Source: Narthecium ossifragum
Taxonomy: Eukaryota > Streptophyta > Magnoliopsida > Dioscoreales > Nartheciaceae
Length of the DNA stretch: 64,000 nt
Reading direction: 5' to 3'
Assembly: GCA_963920575.1 (NCBI GenBank)
Contig: OY986972.1
Location: 18,022,502 to 18,086,501, forward strand
Both the position numbers and the translations under genes were made by a program. Below, in pieces: positions 22,718 through 33,499 of this stretch; the stretch's first letter is position 1; every line of letters starts with the position of its first letter. Below the pieces are notes generated by a model. That model searched no databases, was not told where the DNA came from, and saw only the letters and a list, made by a program, of their open reading frames with translations.

Positions 22718-23906
22718 TGTCAGGGCCTTGAGTCCTGACACGGGTCATGACCTTGGCCATGGCGCGGTGCGGCACACCAATTCATGGGAAGCATGGAAAC
22801 ACCATGATCGCACGAGCAAAAGTCGCTGATGGAGGCTAGACGACATTTCCCCAAAGATGGCACGATGGATTCCGAGCATGGCGTGGTGGACCGGGCCAAG
22901 AAGGAAGACAGCGCGCCAGGATGCGGTGCGGCGTGAGCCCAGCAGAGCAAGACGCGCGCGGGAGCAAGTCAGGCGAGCGGGGCGCGCACCAAGCAGCCAA
23001 GATAGGCACGCGGGTCGAGCACATGCAGCGCGTGCGCGACGCGCTCAGGATGCCCAGTCCTAGTCGGACTAGGACTTGGCTTGCCTAGGCTGATGCGATA
23101 AGTGCTAGAGAGCAAGCCATGCGGGCTAATCACTTAATTCCACTTGGGATGGAAGCTCCAAGTCGGACTAGGAGGTAGCGTGCCAGGCGGAGCGGATAGG
23201 CATTGGAGGACGATCCAGCCGAGTAAATTCAAATGTCTCACGTGCATTCAACTTGGAATAGGTGATGACACGGGGAATACGAAGTTTGGCACAGGGAAAG
23301 TTGCTATTGGCGCGGACGAATAGGAAGGAGTCCTATTTTGAGTCAAGTTGTGGTCATGGTTATCCTAAGCAAGGCAAACTCAAGATAGAGTCCAGCTATG
23401 TTTGGAAACGTAGTGTTAGGCTTATCCTTAGCCTAGATAAGGATGTAAGTCAGGACTTTAAGTAGGACTTCTTAGGTGTGGCTTGTTGGAGCAAGCCAAG
23501 GACTATTCCTCTATGTAAGGAGTAGGGCGGCCAAGGTGTCGGAGCATCTAGGCTTTGGCTAGGGTTTGGCAGGTTCCATCTTGAGAGATCTTTGTACCTT
23601 GGGAGGGAGAGAGAGTTGTGAGGGATTCTCTTGTAAAGATTGTTGGATCAATAAAGGAAGAGGGTCATCCCCTTGCCATAAATCGTAGGTCCTTCATCCT
23701 TGGTGTGCTATTGTGCAAGAAGGAGAAGAAGACGCGGAGAAGGCTGGTCAAGGAAGGACTTTGCTGCACCAAGCATCTTTAAAACGTGGGTTTTGAAGTG
23801 GGCAAGGAGTGCCCAACGCGTGGAACAAGGAGCGGAGGGTTCTTGGCACCGGCATCGGGTAACTCTAAACTTGTGAAAAATTTATCCGCTGCGTAACCCG
23901 TTGACA
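22718..23906 (+). repeat. 5' LTR of chromovirus copy 3
   Basis: It runs from TGTCAGGGCC to CCCGTTGACA (1189 bp). A poly(A) signal lies at 23650-23655 and a weak TATA-like TATGTAAG near 23513. Compared with the 3' LTR it lacks two blocks of roughly 30 and 60 bp, near 22745 and 23160. It is preceded by runs of C residues (22706-22717). Confidence 0.85.
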
Positions 23907-23909
23907 ATT

Positions 23910-23922
23910 TGGCCTCAGAGCT
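23910..23922 (+). promoter_or_regulatory. Primer binding site, variant of the methionine tRNA type
   Basis: TGGCCTCAGAGCT follows the LTR end by three bases. Position and the CAGAGC core match the usual TGGTATCAGAGC, but TA is replaced by CC. Confidence 0.6.
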
Positions 23923-23951
23923 AGGTTTTTACCAACTTGAGAACGTGATCA

Positions 23952-24827
23952 ATGGCGTCGGAGCTCCGTGATCTCGTTACTCGACTCGAGGGCTATCTTG
24001 GCGAAGCCCCGGCAGAAGAGATTCTACCTCTTCATGCGCGCATGGCAGCAATGGAGGAGGAAAATTTCAATCTCAAGAACTCCTCTGACGTGATGAGAGC
24101 CGAGCTAGAAGGACGGGTGGCGTCTTCTGAGCGTGGCTTGAACCGGATCCAGATTCTCTTGGAGGAGTTCGTGGACCAGATGAACAGCGAGCTGGTCGTC
24201 ATCAAGCGGGCCGTGTCAAGGTCCAATTCTCGTGAGGGCACGGGCAAATTCAAAGTGCCCAAGCCGATGTCCTTTGGAGGCGTGCGGAACGCAAAGGAAC
24301 TCGAGAACTTCCTGTGGGACCTTGAGCAATATTTCGAGGCTGCCCACATCCTTGAAGGCGACAAGGTGTCAGTTACTGCGATGTACCTGTCCGGCGATAC
24401 AAAACTCTGGTGGCGCACTAGATTGGATGATGATGCAACCACCGGCCACCCCAAGATTGCTACTTGGGACGACTTCTACAAGGAGCTGAAGGATCAATTC
24501 CTCTCCAACAACACGGCGTGGGTCGCGAGGGAGGCTCTGAAGAACCTGAAGCATACGGGACTACTCAGAGACTACGTGAAGGCGTTCAGTAGCCTCATGC
24601 TGGACATTAAGGATATGTCCGAGTCTGACAAGTTGTTTAACTTTTTGTCAGGTCTTCAGGGATGGGCACAGTTGGAGTTGAGGAGACAAGGAGTGAAAGA
24701 CCTCCCCTCAGCCATGGCCGTGGCGGATGCCTTATTGAACTTCTGTCAGCCCAAGCCGGTGGAGAGCAACAACAACCGGCCCCCAAAAGCTAAGGACAAG
24801 CCAAAGTCCAAGCGAGAAAAAGCTTAG
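23952..24827 (+). pseudogene. gag of chromovirus copy 3 (291 residues, truncated)
   Basis: ATG at 23952 opens a frame with a predicted coiled-coil N-terminus (residues about 1-85, LEGYL, MAAMEEENFNLK). A Ty3/gypsy capsid domain follows (about 95-265, with FGGVRNAKELENFLWDLEQY and LWWRTRL). A lysine-rich tail ends at a TAG at 24825. The nucleocapsid zinc knuckle expected next is reduced to SRDCPKREKLN (about 24897-24930), so the CCHC finger is lost by deletion. Confidence 0.82.
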
Positions 24828-27800
24828 GGGAAGAGGCAGCCGCAGAAGAAAGGCAAGGCTAAGTTATAGGAGCCGGCCAAGTCTCCTATGGGTCTCGAGA
24901 TTGCCCTAAAAGAGAGAAGCTCAACGCATTGGTTGGGGAAGAAGATGGAGATTCAGATTCTCCAACAAGGGTCAACCGACTACAACTCCTCAACACGTTG
25001 CGGGCTACGCCTACAACCGACCTCATGCATGTCCAGATCAACCTTCAAGGAGTGAAGATGATGGCCATGCTCGACACCGGCGCTACCCACAACTTCTTAG
25101 CCCAACATGCGGCAGAGCATCTCAAAACCAAGATCACCACTAGTTCCAATCGCATCAAGGCGGTCAATTCTGATGCAAAGCCAGTCACGGGCGTCGCGAC
25201 GGCTACGACGGTGGAGATCGGTCCATGGAAGGCGTCCGTGGATTTCTTGGTGGTGCCATTGGATGACTTCGACGTCATCTTGGGCAACGAGTTCTTTCGG
25301 AGCAGCAAGGCAATGGTGATGCCTTACCTCAATGGTATGTTGCTGCCCGACGAGCGGAGTCCTCACTTTGTAAGGGATGCGGTACCAGCGAAGCATGGAG
25401 CGAAAGCTGGGCTACTGTCAGCCATACAACTGAAGGACGGCGTGCGGAAAGGTAAGCCAACCTTCCTGGTGACATTGGCTGAGGTGCAGCCGAACCAATG
25501 GGCGAGCAGCAGTTTCGCCAGCCAAAGCAGTGAGGCGAGCGATAGCAGTATCGCCAGCCAAAGCAGTGAGGCGAGCGATAACAGTTTCGCGCGCGATTGT
25601 AGAGACGATGCAGGAAGCAGTGGCACGCGGCAGATCCAGAGCACCAGGCCCGCAACAAGGGTGCAGCCAGCCCAGGACATGCCAAGATCAGGTAAGCAGA
25701 ATATGTGCAGTGTGTCTGTAGAGCCAGAGTCCGCATCAACCAACGTGCCAGCGACAGTTCTCGACGTGCTGCAAGAGTATAGCGACGTCATGCCACCGCA
25801 ACTGCCCAAGCAGTTGCCTCTCCGCCACGCGATCGACCACCGCATCGAGCTGTTGCCCGGCCCCCGCGCACCAGCCCAAGCACCATACCGCATGGCACCA
25901 TCCGAGCTCGCGGAGCTCAAGAAGCAACTAGAGGAGTTGCTCGAGTCAGGACTCATCCGCCCCTCTACTTCTCCTTATGGCGCACCGGTCTTGTTCCAAA
26001 GGAAGCAAGACGGCACATTGAGGATGTGCATCGACTACCGCACCCTGAACAAGCTGACCGTGCGGGACAAATATCCAGTTCCGTTGATGCAGATCCTCTT
26101 CGATCGCTTGTCCAAGGCCCAGGTATTCTCTAAACTAGATTTGAGATCTGGTTATTGGCAGGTGCGCATCGCGGAAGGAGACGAGGCCAAGACCGCGTGC
26201 GTGACGCGGTACGGCGCATATGAGTTCCTGGTCATGCCATTCGGTCTGACTAATGCCCCAACCATTTTTTGTCATCTGATGAACGATGTGCTCTACGACT
26301 TCCTCGATCGGTTCATGGGCGTCTATCTTGATGACATAGTGGTGTACAGTGACTCCCTGGAGGCCCATGTGGAGCACCTGAGCAAGATCCTACAGAGGCT
26401 ACGAGAGCACTCTCTCTATGTCAAAAGAGAGAAGTGTGAGTTCGCGGTCAAGGAGGTCTCGTTCTTAGGGCACAAGATCAGGAGCGGCACAGTGAGGATG
26501 AATCCTCGAAAGATCGAAGCAATTTTGGATTGGTCGGCGCCAACACCCTTGACTGACTTACTAAAGAAAGATCAAGTTTGGTGTTGGACAGGGCAATGCG
26601 CGGAGGCCTTTCAAAAGCTGAAGGAGGCCATCGCAAGCGAGCCAGTTCTTAGGCTCCCAGACTTCTCTCTCCCCTTCGAAGTCCACACCGACGCATCTGA
26701 TCGAGCTCTTGGCGGGGTGCTGGTCCAGGAGGGACACCCAGTGGCTTTTGAAAATTGCAAACTCAACGATGCAGAGACGCGCTATTCATCACATGAGAAG
26801 GAGATGGTGGTCGTGGTGCACTGTCTTCGCACCTGGTGGGTGTACCTCCTCGGCACCAAGTTCATGGGAAGACGGACAATGTTGCCAACACCTATTTCCA
26901 GACACAGAAGAAGCTCTCTCCTAAGCAAGCTAGATGGCAGGAGTTCGACTTCGAGTGGCAGCACAAACCTGGGTGGCACAACCAGGTCATGGATTCCTTG
27001 AGCCGGCAACAAGTGATGGGCTATGTTGCAGCCCTAATCCAGGTGGAGGAGGGTTGGTTCGAGAAGATCAAGGCCCAGGCGAAGGACGACTCCGAGTACC
27101 AAAAGCTTGTGAAGGAGGTCCAAGACGAGACCGTGCGACGGTTCTGGCTCAAGGATGGCTTGCTGCGAGCAAAGGGTGGGCAGCTCTATGTTCCCAAGGG
27201 AGGAATCCGGGTCTCCCTGATCAAAGAGACCCACGATTCTAGATGGGCAGGTCATCCAGGACGGGAGCGGACTTTCGCTCTACTTGGCCGAAGTTACTAT
27301 TGGCCAAAGATGGAGGAGGACATCGAGCTTCATGTGAGGACTTGTCTAGTGTGCCAACTAGACAAGACGGAGCGGAGGAAGCAAGCAGGACTTCTTCAAC
27401 CACTCCCTATTCCGGAAGGTATTATGCAATCCCTCTCTTTGGATTTCATTATAGGTCTTCCGAAGGTGGATGGAAAATCAACGATCCTTATGGTGGTGGA
27501 TCGCTTCTCCAAATATGGCATCTTCATCCTAGCGACCAAGGGCTGCCCCTCGGAGGTCACGGCGGATCTCGTCTTCAGGAACGTGGTCAAGCACTTCGGG
27601 TTCCCACGTGACATCGTAAGCGACAGGGACGGGCGGTTCACTGGGCGGTTCTGGACCCATCTGTTCAAGATCATGGGGTCTCAACTTAAGTTCTCGACGG
27701 CAAACCACCCACAGACTGACGGCCAGACAGAGCGGATCAATGCTTTGTTGGAGGAGTACTTGCGGCACTACATGACTGCGAGCCAACGGAATTGGCTCGA

Positions 27801-28145
27801 GTTTCTTGACGTGGCACAGTTCTCCTACAACTTGCAGAGATCATCGGCGACAGGGAAGAGTCCCTTCGAGCTCGTGCTAGGCCAACAACCGTTGGCTCCC
27901 CTTGACCTTGCGGCACACGGAGGAGAAGGAAGCCCGGTGGCTTCCAGGTTTGCGAAAGATCAACAGGAGATGATCGAGGCAGCTCAAGACAGCTTGAGGA
28001 AGGCCCAGAAGAGGATGAAGAAATATGCAGATTAAGGCAGGAGGCCTTTGGAGTTTCAGGTAGGTGATCGAGTCCTTTTGAAACTAACCCCGCAGATTTT
28101 GAAGCAATTCAGTCGAAAGACAACGCACAAGGGATTGGTGCCACG
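24828..28145 (+). pseudogene. pol of chromovirus copy 3 (protease, RT, RNase H, integrase)
   Basis: Protease shows the active-site motif LDTGATHNF (25069-25095). RT spans about 25880-26480 with YLDD (26323-26334). The connection to RNase H is shortened: ILDWSAPTPLTDLLKKD (26520-26570) lacks about 30 residues containing the usual FLGLANYYRRF. RNase H begins DASDRALGGVL (26692). The frame shifts near 26865 and continues from about 26870 through NVANTYFQTQKK. Integrase has the zinc-binding H-H-C-C set (about 27230-27365, ending CLVCQLD) and the catalytic acidic region (DFIIGLP 27442, VSDRDGRF 27618, DGQTERIN 27719). A second frame break at 28033 precedes EFQVGDRVLLKL. Element 4 is inserted at 28150. 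Confidence 0.88.
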
Positions 28146-28150
28146 GTATG

Positions 28151-28478
28151 TGATGTGCTGTCGCATACACTCAAAAATAAAACCAATACTCTTTAAGATA
28201 AATATAGTAGTGCGAGTACGAGTCGATCCCACGAAGAGCGTCTAATATAAGTTTTGTGCTATGTGAACAAAGATGGGGGAGGGGGGAGGGGGGGTTTGAG
28301 TAGAGCGAACACAATAAAGAAACAATCTAAAGCGGATAATCGAATTGAATCAGGAGAACAAACCTTCGTCTGAGTCAACATCCACCATCGGAATCCAACA
28401 ACTAATCATTGATGCAAGTATCAATCAATTCATACCATGAATATTCACCGTTCGAATGAAATTCAAATCTCTCCTCAA
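28151..28478 (-). repeat. Truncated 3' LTR of element 4
   Basis: This matches 29862-30179 almost base for base, except for a longer G-tract (28270-28293). After 28478 the two copies diverge: here the sequence continues into gag, there into the rest of the LTR. This fixes the deletion junction. Confidence 0.9.
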
Positions 28479-29691
28479 GAGATTTAACTATATCTTCTAA
28501 AGACATACCAGAATTAGAAGTTGGGTTTGGTTGTTGTCTCGGGGGGTATGGCGGTCTATATTGTTGATATTGCTGGCCACTTGGACGGAATTGAGTTGTG
28601 GGTTGATTTAATTGTGGATTCCCATAGTTGAGATTGGGGCGATCCCTCCATCCCGGATTATACGTGTTTGAATAAGGATCATAATTCCTTTGCGGTAGTC
28701 CAGGGAAACTACCCGCTGCATTTACTTGTTCACTGGGCTCCACTTGAAGAGTTGGGCACATGTCGGTTGGATGTCATGTCACCGAACAAATCCCACAAAC
28801 CTTCGCTGTTTGCATATTACCTATAGCCAATTGACGAACAAGAGAAGTTGGACTCGCAATCTGTTGTTCAAGGGATGAAACATTTACCTCATTAACATGT
28901 TTTGAATAAGAATCAATTCTAGTATTAAATTGTTGAGAATTAGCCGCCATATTTGCAATCAAGTTCCTCGCGGCTTCATGAGTTTTATCCACCAAAGCTC
29001 CTCCACTAGCGGCATCAATCATACTCCTGTCATTGATTAGTAAGCCCTCATAAAAATATTGGATAAGTAATTGCTCACTAATTTGATGATGGGGACAACT
29101 TGCACATAATTTCTTGAAACGTTCCCAATACTCGTGTAGAGACTCTCCGTTATGTTGCCTTACACCACATATCTCTTTCCGAATGTTGGCCGCTCTTGAA
29201 GCTGGGAAATATTTCTCCAAAAACAACCTCTTCATCTCATTCCATGTGGTAATACTCCCAGAGGATAAATAATAAAGCCAATCCTTAGCCGAATCTTTCA
29301 AAGAAAACGGGAATGCTCTCAATTTGATTTGATCTTCAGTCACCCCCATGGGTTTCATACTTGTGCACACAACATGAAGCTCTTTTAAATGCTTGTGAGG
29401 ATCCTCACCTGAAAGTCCATGAAAAGTGAGTAAGAGATATATTAGTCCAGATTTCAATTCAAAAGTAGTAGCAACATCCAAAGTAGGGAATGTAATGCAT
29501 AAGGGTTGTTGATTCAAATCTGGGGCTGCAAGTTCTTTCAAAGTTTGATTTCCGGCCATGACTTCTTCCTCTTCTAATTCAGAATCGCTAACAAATAAGT
29601 GGTCAAGAGTCAAATCGTTCTCCTCAATGTTTCTCTGAGCTTCCCTCCTTAACCTGTGTAAAGTTCTTTCTATCTCTGGATCGTACTGCAA
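28402..29691 (-). pseudogene. gag of element 4, one in-frame stop, fused to LTR
   Basis: The frame reads from about 29690 to 28402. It contains a Retrotrans_gag-type capsid domain (DWLYYLSSGSITTWNEMKRL, about 29295-29236) and a zinc knuckle whose CGICSV and HPTDMC halves are separated by a TGA near 28772. A tail rich in Pro, Gln and Tyr follows (about 28740-28480). The last 25 or so codons come from the 3' LTR, a product of the deletion. An ATG in a typical position is missing at the 5' end; MAGNQTLKEL at 29559 is the first internal ATG. The protein family is that of Athila/Ogre-like and TR-GAG elements. Confidence 0.82.
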
Positions 29692-29838
29692 ATCACCTTA
29701 ATTAAAAGATCGAGCTATACTCATAAACAATCAAGAAGATTCCGGTAAACCGAGAAAAACAAATCAAGAAAAATTATATAACTCCTTTTTTTTATGAAAG
29801 TAAAGATCACAATAAACACAAAAATCAACTAGAATCAC

Positions 29839-29856
29839 TCCCCGGCAACGGTGCCA
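29839..29856 (-). promoter_or_regulatory. Primer binding site of element 4
   Basis: On the minus strand TGGCACCGTTGCCGGGGA lies five bases after the LTR end. It closely matches the TGGCGCCGTTGCCGGGGA-type site known from Athila/Ogre and related plant elements, thought to pair with an aspartate tRNA. Confidence 0.8.
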
Positions 29857-29861
29857 AAATT

Positions 29862-31382
29862 TGATGTGCTGTCACAGGCACTCAAAAATAAAACCAATAC
29901 TCTTTATGAAAAAAGGTAGTAGTGCGAGTACGAGTCGATCCCACGAAGAGCGTCTAATATAAGTTTTGTGCTATGTGAACAAAGATGGGGAGGGTTTTGA
30001 GTAGAACGAACACAATAAAGAAAAAATCTAAAGCGGATAATCGAATTGAATCAGGAGAACAAACCTTGGTCTGAGTCAACATCCACCATCGGAATCCAAC
30101 AACTGATCATTGATGCAAGTATCAATCAATTCATACCATGAATATTCACCGTTCGAATGAAATTCGAATCTCTCCTCAATCATAGTTAATTAGAAACAAG
30201 CGATCTAATCAACCCTAACTACTAAACAACCTAAAACAAGCGCTGTAGATTTAATCTAATAGCAGCCTTAAGAATAGAGAGATCGATGAAGCTAAACAAC
30301 ACAAGAACAAGCGGTTGCATTTAATCCAGTCGAAAATTCTTCCTAAGATCTATTAATCTCTAAAGCGCAGTAAATCAATAGATCTCAGTTGCTTCGCAGA
30401 TTAGAGGGATCAAACAATTACGGATTTGATATCCAACCTAGCATTAGATCGTAATGAATAATAAACTAGTAGGCCTCCTAACAATTAGACAAGACAATCA
30501 TGAAGATTTAATCTCAGAAGAACATTCAATACTCAAGTATAAACTGAACAATAAAAATAGATTAGATCTCACAGTTTCATTGATTCTGAGGTTTCAGTCT
30601 CCTCGACCAAGAATTAAGGTTTAACCACGCAAGGCCATCAAGAACAATCCAATCCTTTAAAGAAGAAAGAAGAACCCTAGAAATATCAAAGAAATAAAAA
30701 GGAGCAGCCAAAAACCTCTAGAATTCGCCCCCTTAATCCCTAAAAAGAACCCTATTTATAGCCCATAAGTTTCCCATCCTCGGATTTGATCTGAACCGTT
30801 GAATTTCTTCGCTGGGAAAGTAGGATCGATCCTTCTATGGGTGTCGGATCGATCCTTCGCATCGGAATCTTCAATTTCTGGCTACGCCCGAGTCGGATCG
30901 ATCTTACCAGGGGTGTCGGATCGATCTTCTAAGTAGAATGGATAGTAGGATAGATCCTACTGTGTACAGCTGGAAAGTATGCGTTCTGTCAGGTTTCTGC
31001 ATAGACGGATCGATCCTATTAGGGAGACGGATCGATCGGACTTTTCAGAGTATTTACTGTTCTGCCATCCAGACTGCGCCATCGGTACTAAAATTGCCGT
31101 AACTTCCTTTAGAAAACTCGGAATCACGAACCGTAAAATTTTCCAGAAACTAAACTTCAAGAGCTTTCCAATCATATGTGAAACATCATCTGGTTCTTCA
31201 TGAGAAGGTACAGTTTAATCTTTAAAGTTGATCCATATACTCTTTTCAGCTTCTTTTCGTACTTAAGGACTTCAATTGCATCCTAAATCAAAATATAAGA
31301 ATAATGAGTGTATTTAGGTACCAAATAAGCACAGGAGACTAAGTATTAAGGGATAAAAATATAACATTATGCATCATCATCA
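29862..31382 (-). repeat. Full 5' LTR of element 4
   Basis: It runs on the minus strand from TGATGATGATGC to CAGCACATCA (1521 bp). It contains five or six GGATCGATC motifs between 30823 and 31029, the same palindrome seen in the unrelated Tekay-type LTRs. Confidence 0.88.
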
Positions 31383-31387
31383 GTATG

Positions 31388-31790
31388 ACGGACCATTCGA
31401 GGTCGTCAAGAGGGTAGGCCTCTCAGCCTACCAACTGATTCTCCCCGACCGGCTCAAGATTCACCCCACATTGCATGTTAGCTATTTGAAGCTGCACCAT
31501 GCTGACCAGAGGATCCAATGAGGAACGTGGTGAAGAGAGCTCCACCGATGGTACGGGTCGAGTTCGAAAAAGAAGCAGAAGCCATTCTTGATCGGAGGCA
31601 AGAAGGGCAAGACAAGAGAAGCCGGCGTGTCTTCTACTTTGTTAAATGGAAGGGACTTCTAGATTCGGAGACATCATGGGAGCATGATGTCAACCTATGG
31701 CAGTTTGAAGAGTTGGTCCAGGACTACCTCAACACACATCCGACGAGGGCGTCAGGCTCCTCTGGTGGGGGAGGTTTGTCAGGGCCTTGA
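31388..31790 (+). pseudogene. C-terminal integrase tail and chromodomain of chromovirus copy 3
   Basis: After the nested element the frame resumes with DGPFEVVKRVGLSAYQL and SYLKLHHAD, the GPY/F module. A frame break occurs near 31515. From 31518 the new frame encodes a chromodomain (about 31555-31735: EKEAEAILDRR, FYFVKWKG, SWEHDVNLWQFEELV). Chromodomains of this kind bind modified histone H3 and direct integration to heterochromatin. The W-x-W/aromatic positions expected for histone methyl-lysine binding are present. Confidence 0.85.
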
Positions 31791-33064
31791 GTCCTGACAC
31801 GGGCCATGGCGCACGTCAGCCGGAGTTGACACGGGCCATGACCTTGGCCATGGCGCGGTGCAGCACACCAAGTCATGGGCAGCATGGAAACACCATGATC
31901 GCACGAGCAAAAGTCCCTGATGGAGGCTAGACGACATTTCCCCAAAGATGGCACGATAGATTCCGAGCATGGCGCGGTGGACCGGACCAAGAAGGAAGAC
32001 AGCGCGCCAGGACGCGGTGCGGCGCGAGCCCAGCAGAGCAAGACGCGTTTGGGAGCAAGTCAGGCGAGCGGGGGGCGCACCAAGGCAGCCAAGATAGGCG
32101 CGCGGGTCGAGCGTGCGTGCAGCTCGCGAGAGAGCGCGCGCAGCGCGTGCGCGACGCGCTCAGGATGCCCACTCCTAGTCGGACTAGGACTTGGCTTGCG
32201 TGGGCTGATGCGATAAGTGCTAGAGAGCAAGCCACGCGGGTTAATTACCTAATTCTACTTGGGATGGAAGCTCCAAGATGGATGACGCGGTCAAAAACGG
32301 GTTTGGCACGGAAGAATTTGAAGATGACGCGCGACTCCGAGTCGGACTAGGGGGCAGCGCGCCAGGCGGAGTGGATAGGCCTTGGAGGACGATCCAGCCG
32401 AGCAAATTCAAATGTCTCGCGTGCATTCAACTTGGAATTGGTGATGACACGGGGAATACGAAGTTTGGCACATGGAAAGTTGCTGTTGGCGCGGACGAAT
32501 AGGAAGGAGTCCTATTTTGACTCAAGTTGTGATCATGGTTATCCTAAGCAAGGCAAACTCAAGATAGAGTCCAGCTATGTTTGGAAACGTAGTGTTAGGC
32601 TTATCCTTAGCCTAGATAAGGATGTAAGTCAGGACTTTGAGTAGGACTTCTTAGGTGTGGCTTGTTGGAGCAAGCCAAGGACTATTCCTCTATGTAAGGA
32701 GTAGGGCGGCCAAGGTGTTGGAGCATCTAGGCTTTGGCAGGTTCCATCTTGAGAGATCTTTGTACCTTGGGAGGGAGAGAGAGTTGTGAGGGATTCTCTT
32801 GTAAAGATTGTTGGATCAATAAAGGAAGAGGGACATCCCCTTGCCATAAATCGTAAGTCCTTCATCCTTGGTGTGCTATTGTGCAAGAAGGAGAAGAAGA
32901 CGGGGAGAAGGCTGGTCAAGGAAGGACTTTGCTGCACCAAGCATCTTCAAAACGTGGGTTTTGAAGTGGGCAAGGAGTGCCCAACGCGTGGAACAAGGAG
33001 CGGAGGGTTCTTGGCACCGGCATCGGGTAACTCTAAACTTATGAAAAATTTATCCGCTGCGTAA
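31777..33064 (+). repeat. 3' LTR of chromovirus copy 3 (3' end trimmed)
   Basis: It starts TGTCAGGGCC at 31777, preceded by the purine tract GGTGGGGGAGG. It runs to TCCGCTGCGTAA near 33064 and lacks the CCCGTTGACA terminus seen in the 5' LTR. A poly(A) signal is at 32818-32823. The trimmed end directly abuts a gene fragment, so a deletion spans this junction. Confidence 0.85.
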
Positions 33065-33329
33065 TCGCTCCTGCATGAGGAGTTCGTCATCGCTACAGGA
33101 AGAGTTAGGAGTTCCACGTGCAAGATTTCTTGGTCGACATCGTGCAATATTTCTTGGTACAACCCTATGTTTTGGCACCGTACAGGATTAATACAAAACT
33201 CTTGAACTTGTTACTGATTTTGTTGCAGCTTGCTTTGGTTTATTCGGCCGACGTGAAATTGTGAATTGCAATTACTTCAAAGATGAGTCATTTGGTTGAT
33301 ATGAATTATACATGGTGTTTGATCTGCAG
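33065..33329. other. Sequence between LTR end and orphan exon
   Basis: AT-rich, with a possible splice acceptor (TTGTTGCAG, 33221-33229) but no recognisable coding exon after it. It probably represents intron and flanking remnants of the epimerase gene fragment. Confidence 0.4.
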
Positions 33330-33389
33330 ATGATCGTCGAACCTGAGCAGCGAGTTCCTGATTTTATGAAGGCAGGTGCAGTCATTGTT
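33330..33389 (+). pseudogene. Orphan exon of ribulose-phosphate 3-epimerase
   Basis: A 60-bp exon in phase 0 with acceptor TCTGCAG before it and donor GTAAGC after it. It encodes MIVEPEQRVPDFMKAGAVIV, which matches the plant ribulose-5-phosphate 3-epimerase stretch after the LPLDVHL strand. The enzyme interconverts ribulose-5-phosphate and xylulose-5-phosphate in the Calvin cycle and pentose phosphate pathway. One usual Asp (GADIV) reads Val. No other exon of the gene is visible on either side, and upstream DNA was replaced by retroelement sequence, so this is a fragment. Confidence 0.7.
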
Positions 33390-33499
33390 GTAAGCAATCT
33401 TCTACTATCCATGAATCATGCTCCTATGTAAGGCATGTTTCCTTCACAAGTAACAAGTCAAACTTTGAAGGGTTCTTTTGCAAAAGAAAAAGATTTGTG

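Larger units (their letters stand above)
28151..31382 (-). mobile_element. Non-autonomous gag-only LTR retrotransposon (TR-GAG/Athila-like), minus strand
   Basis: Flanked by the exact 5-bp duplication GTATG (28146-28150 and 31383-31387). On the minus strand the order is full 5' LTR (31382-29862), primer site, gag, then only the last about 328 bp of the 3' LTR (28478-28151). LTR ends are TGATG and CATCA. No protease, RT or integrase is present. A deletion has fused gag to the tail of the 3' LTR. Removing the insertion restores the RYDGPF motif of the host pol, which confirms the boundaries. Confidence 0.92.
22718..33064 (+). mobile_element. Ty3/gypsy chromovirus with canonical chromodomain (copy 3), interrupted
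   Basis: The 5' LTR (22718-23906) is followed by a primer site, gag, pol and a chromodomain, then the 3' LTR (31777 to about 33064). A gag-only element (28151-31382) is nested in the integrase-to-chromodomain region. LTR ends TGTCA and TGACA form a short inverted repeat. The 3' LTR lacks its last about 12 bases, so no target duplication remains. Gag and chromodomain sequences resemble the Galadriel/CRM-like chromoviruses more than Tekay; I am not sure of the clade. Coding is broken by frameshifts and small deletions. Confidence 0.9.

Noticed and set aside
24032..24454. Minus-strand frames opposite gag and pol of the chromovirus (also 25329-25956)
   Set aside because: Shadows of the GC-rich coding strand without any recognisable protein feature.
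30979..31203. Short frame in the LTR of element 4
   Set aside because: Lies within the LTR and has no counterpart or motif; chance open frame.
33221..33300. Possible second exon of the epimerase gene after TTGTTGCAG
   Set aside because: The translation does not resemble epimerase and hits a stop early.
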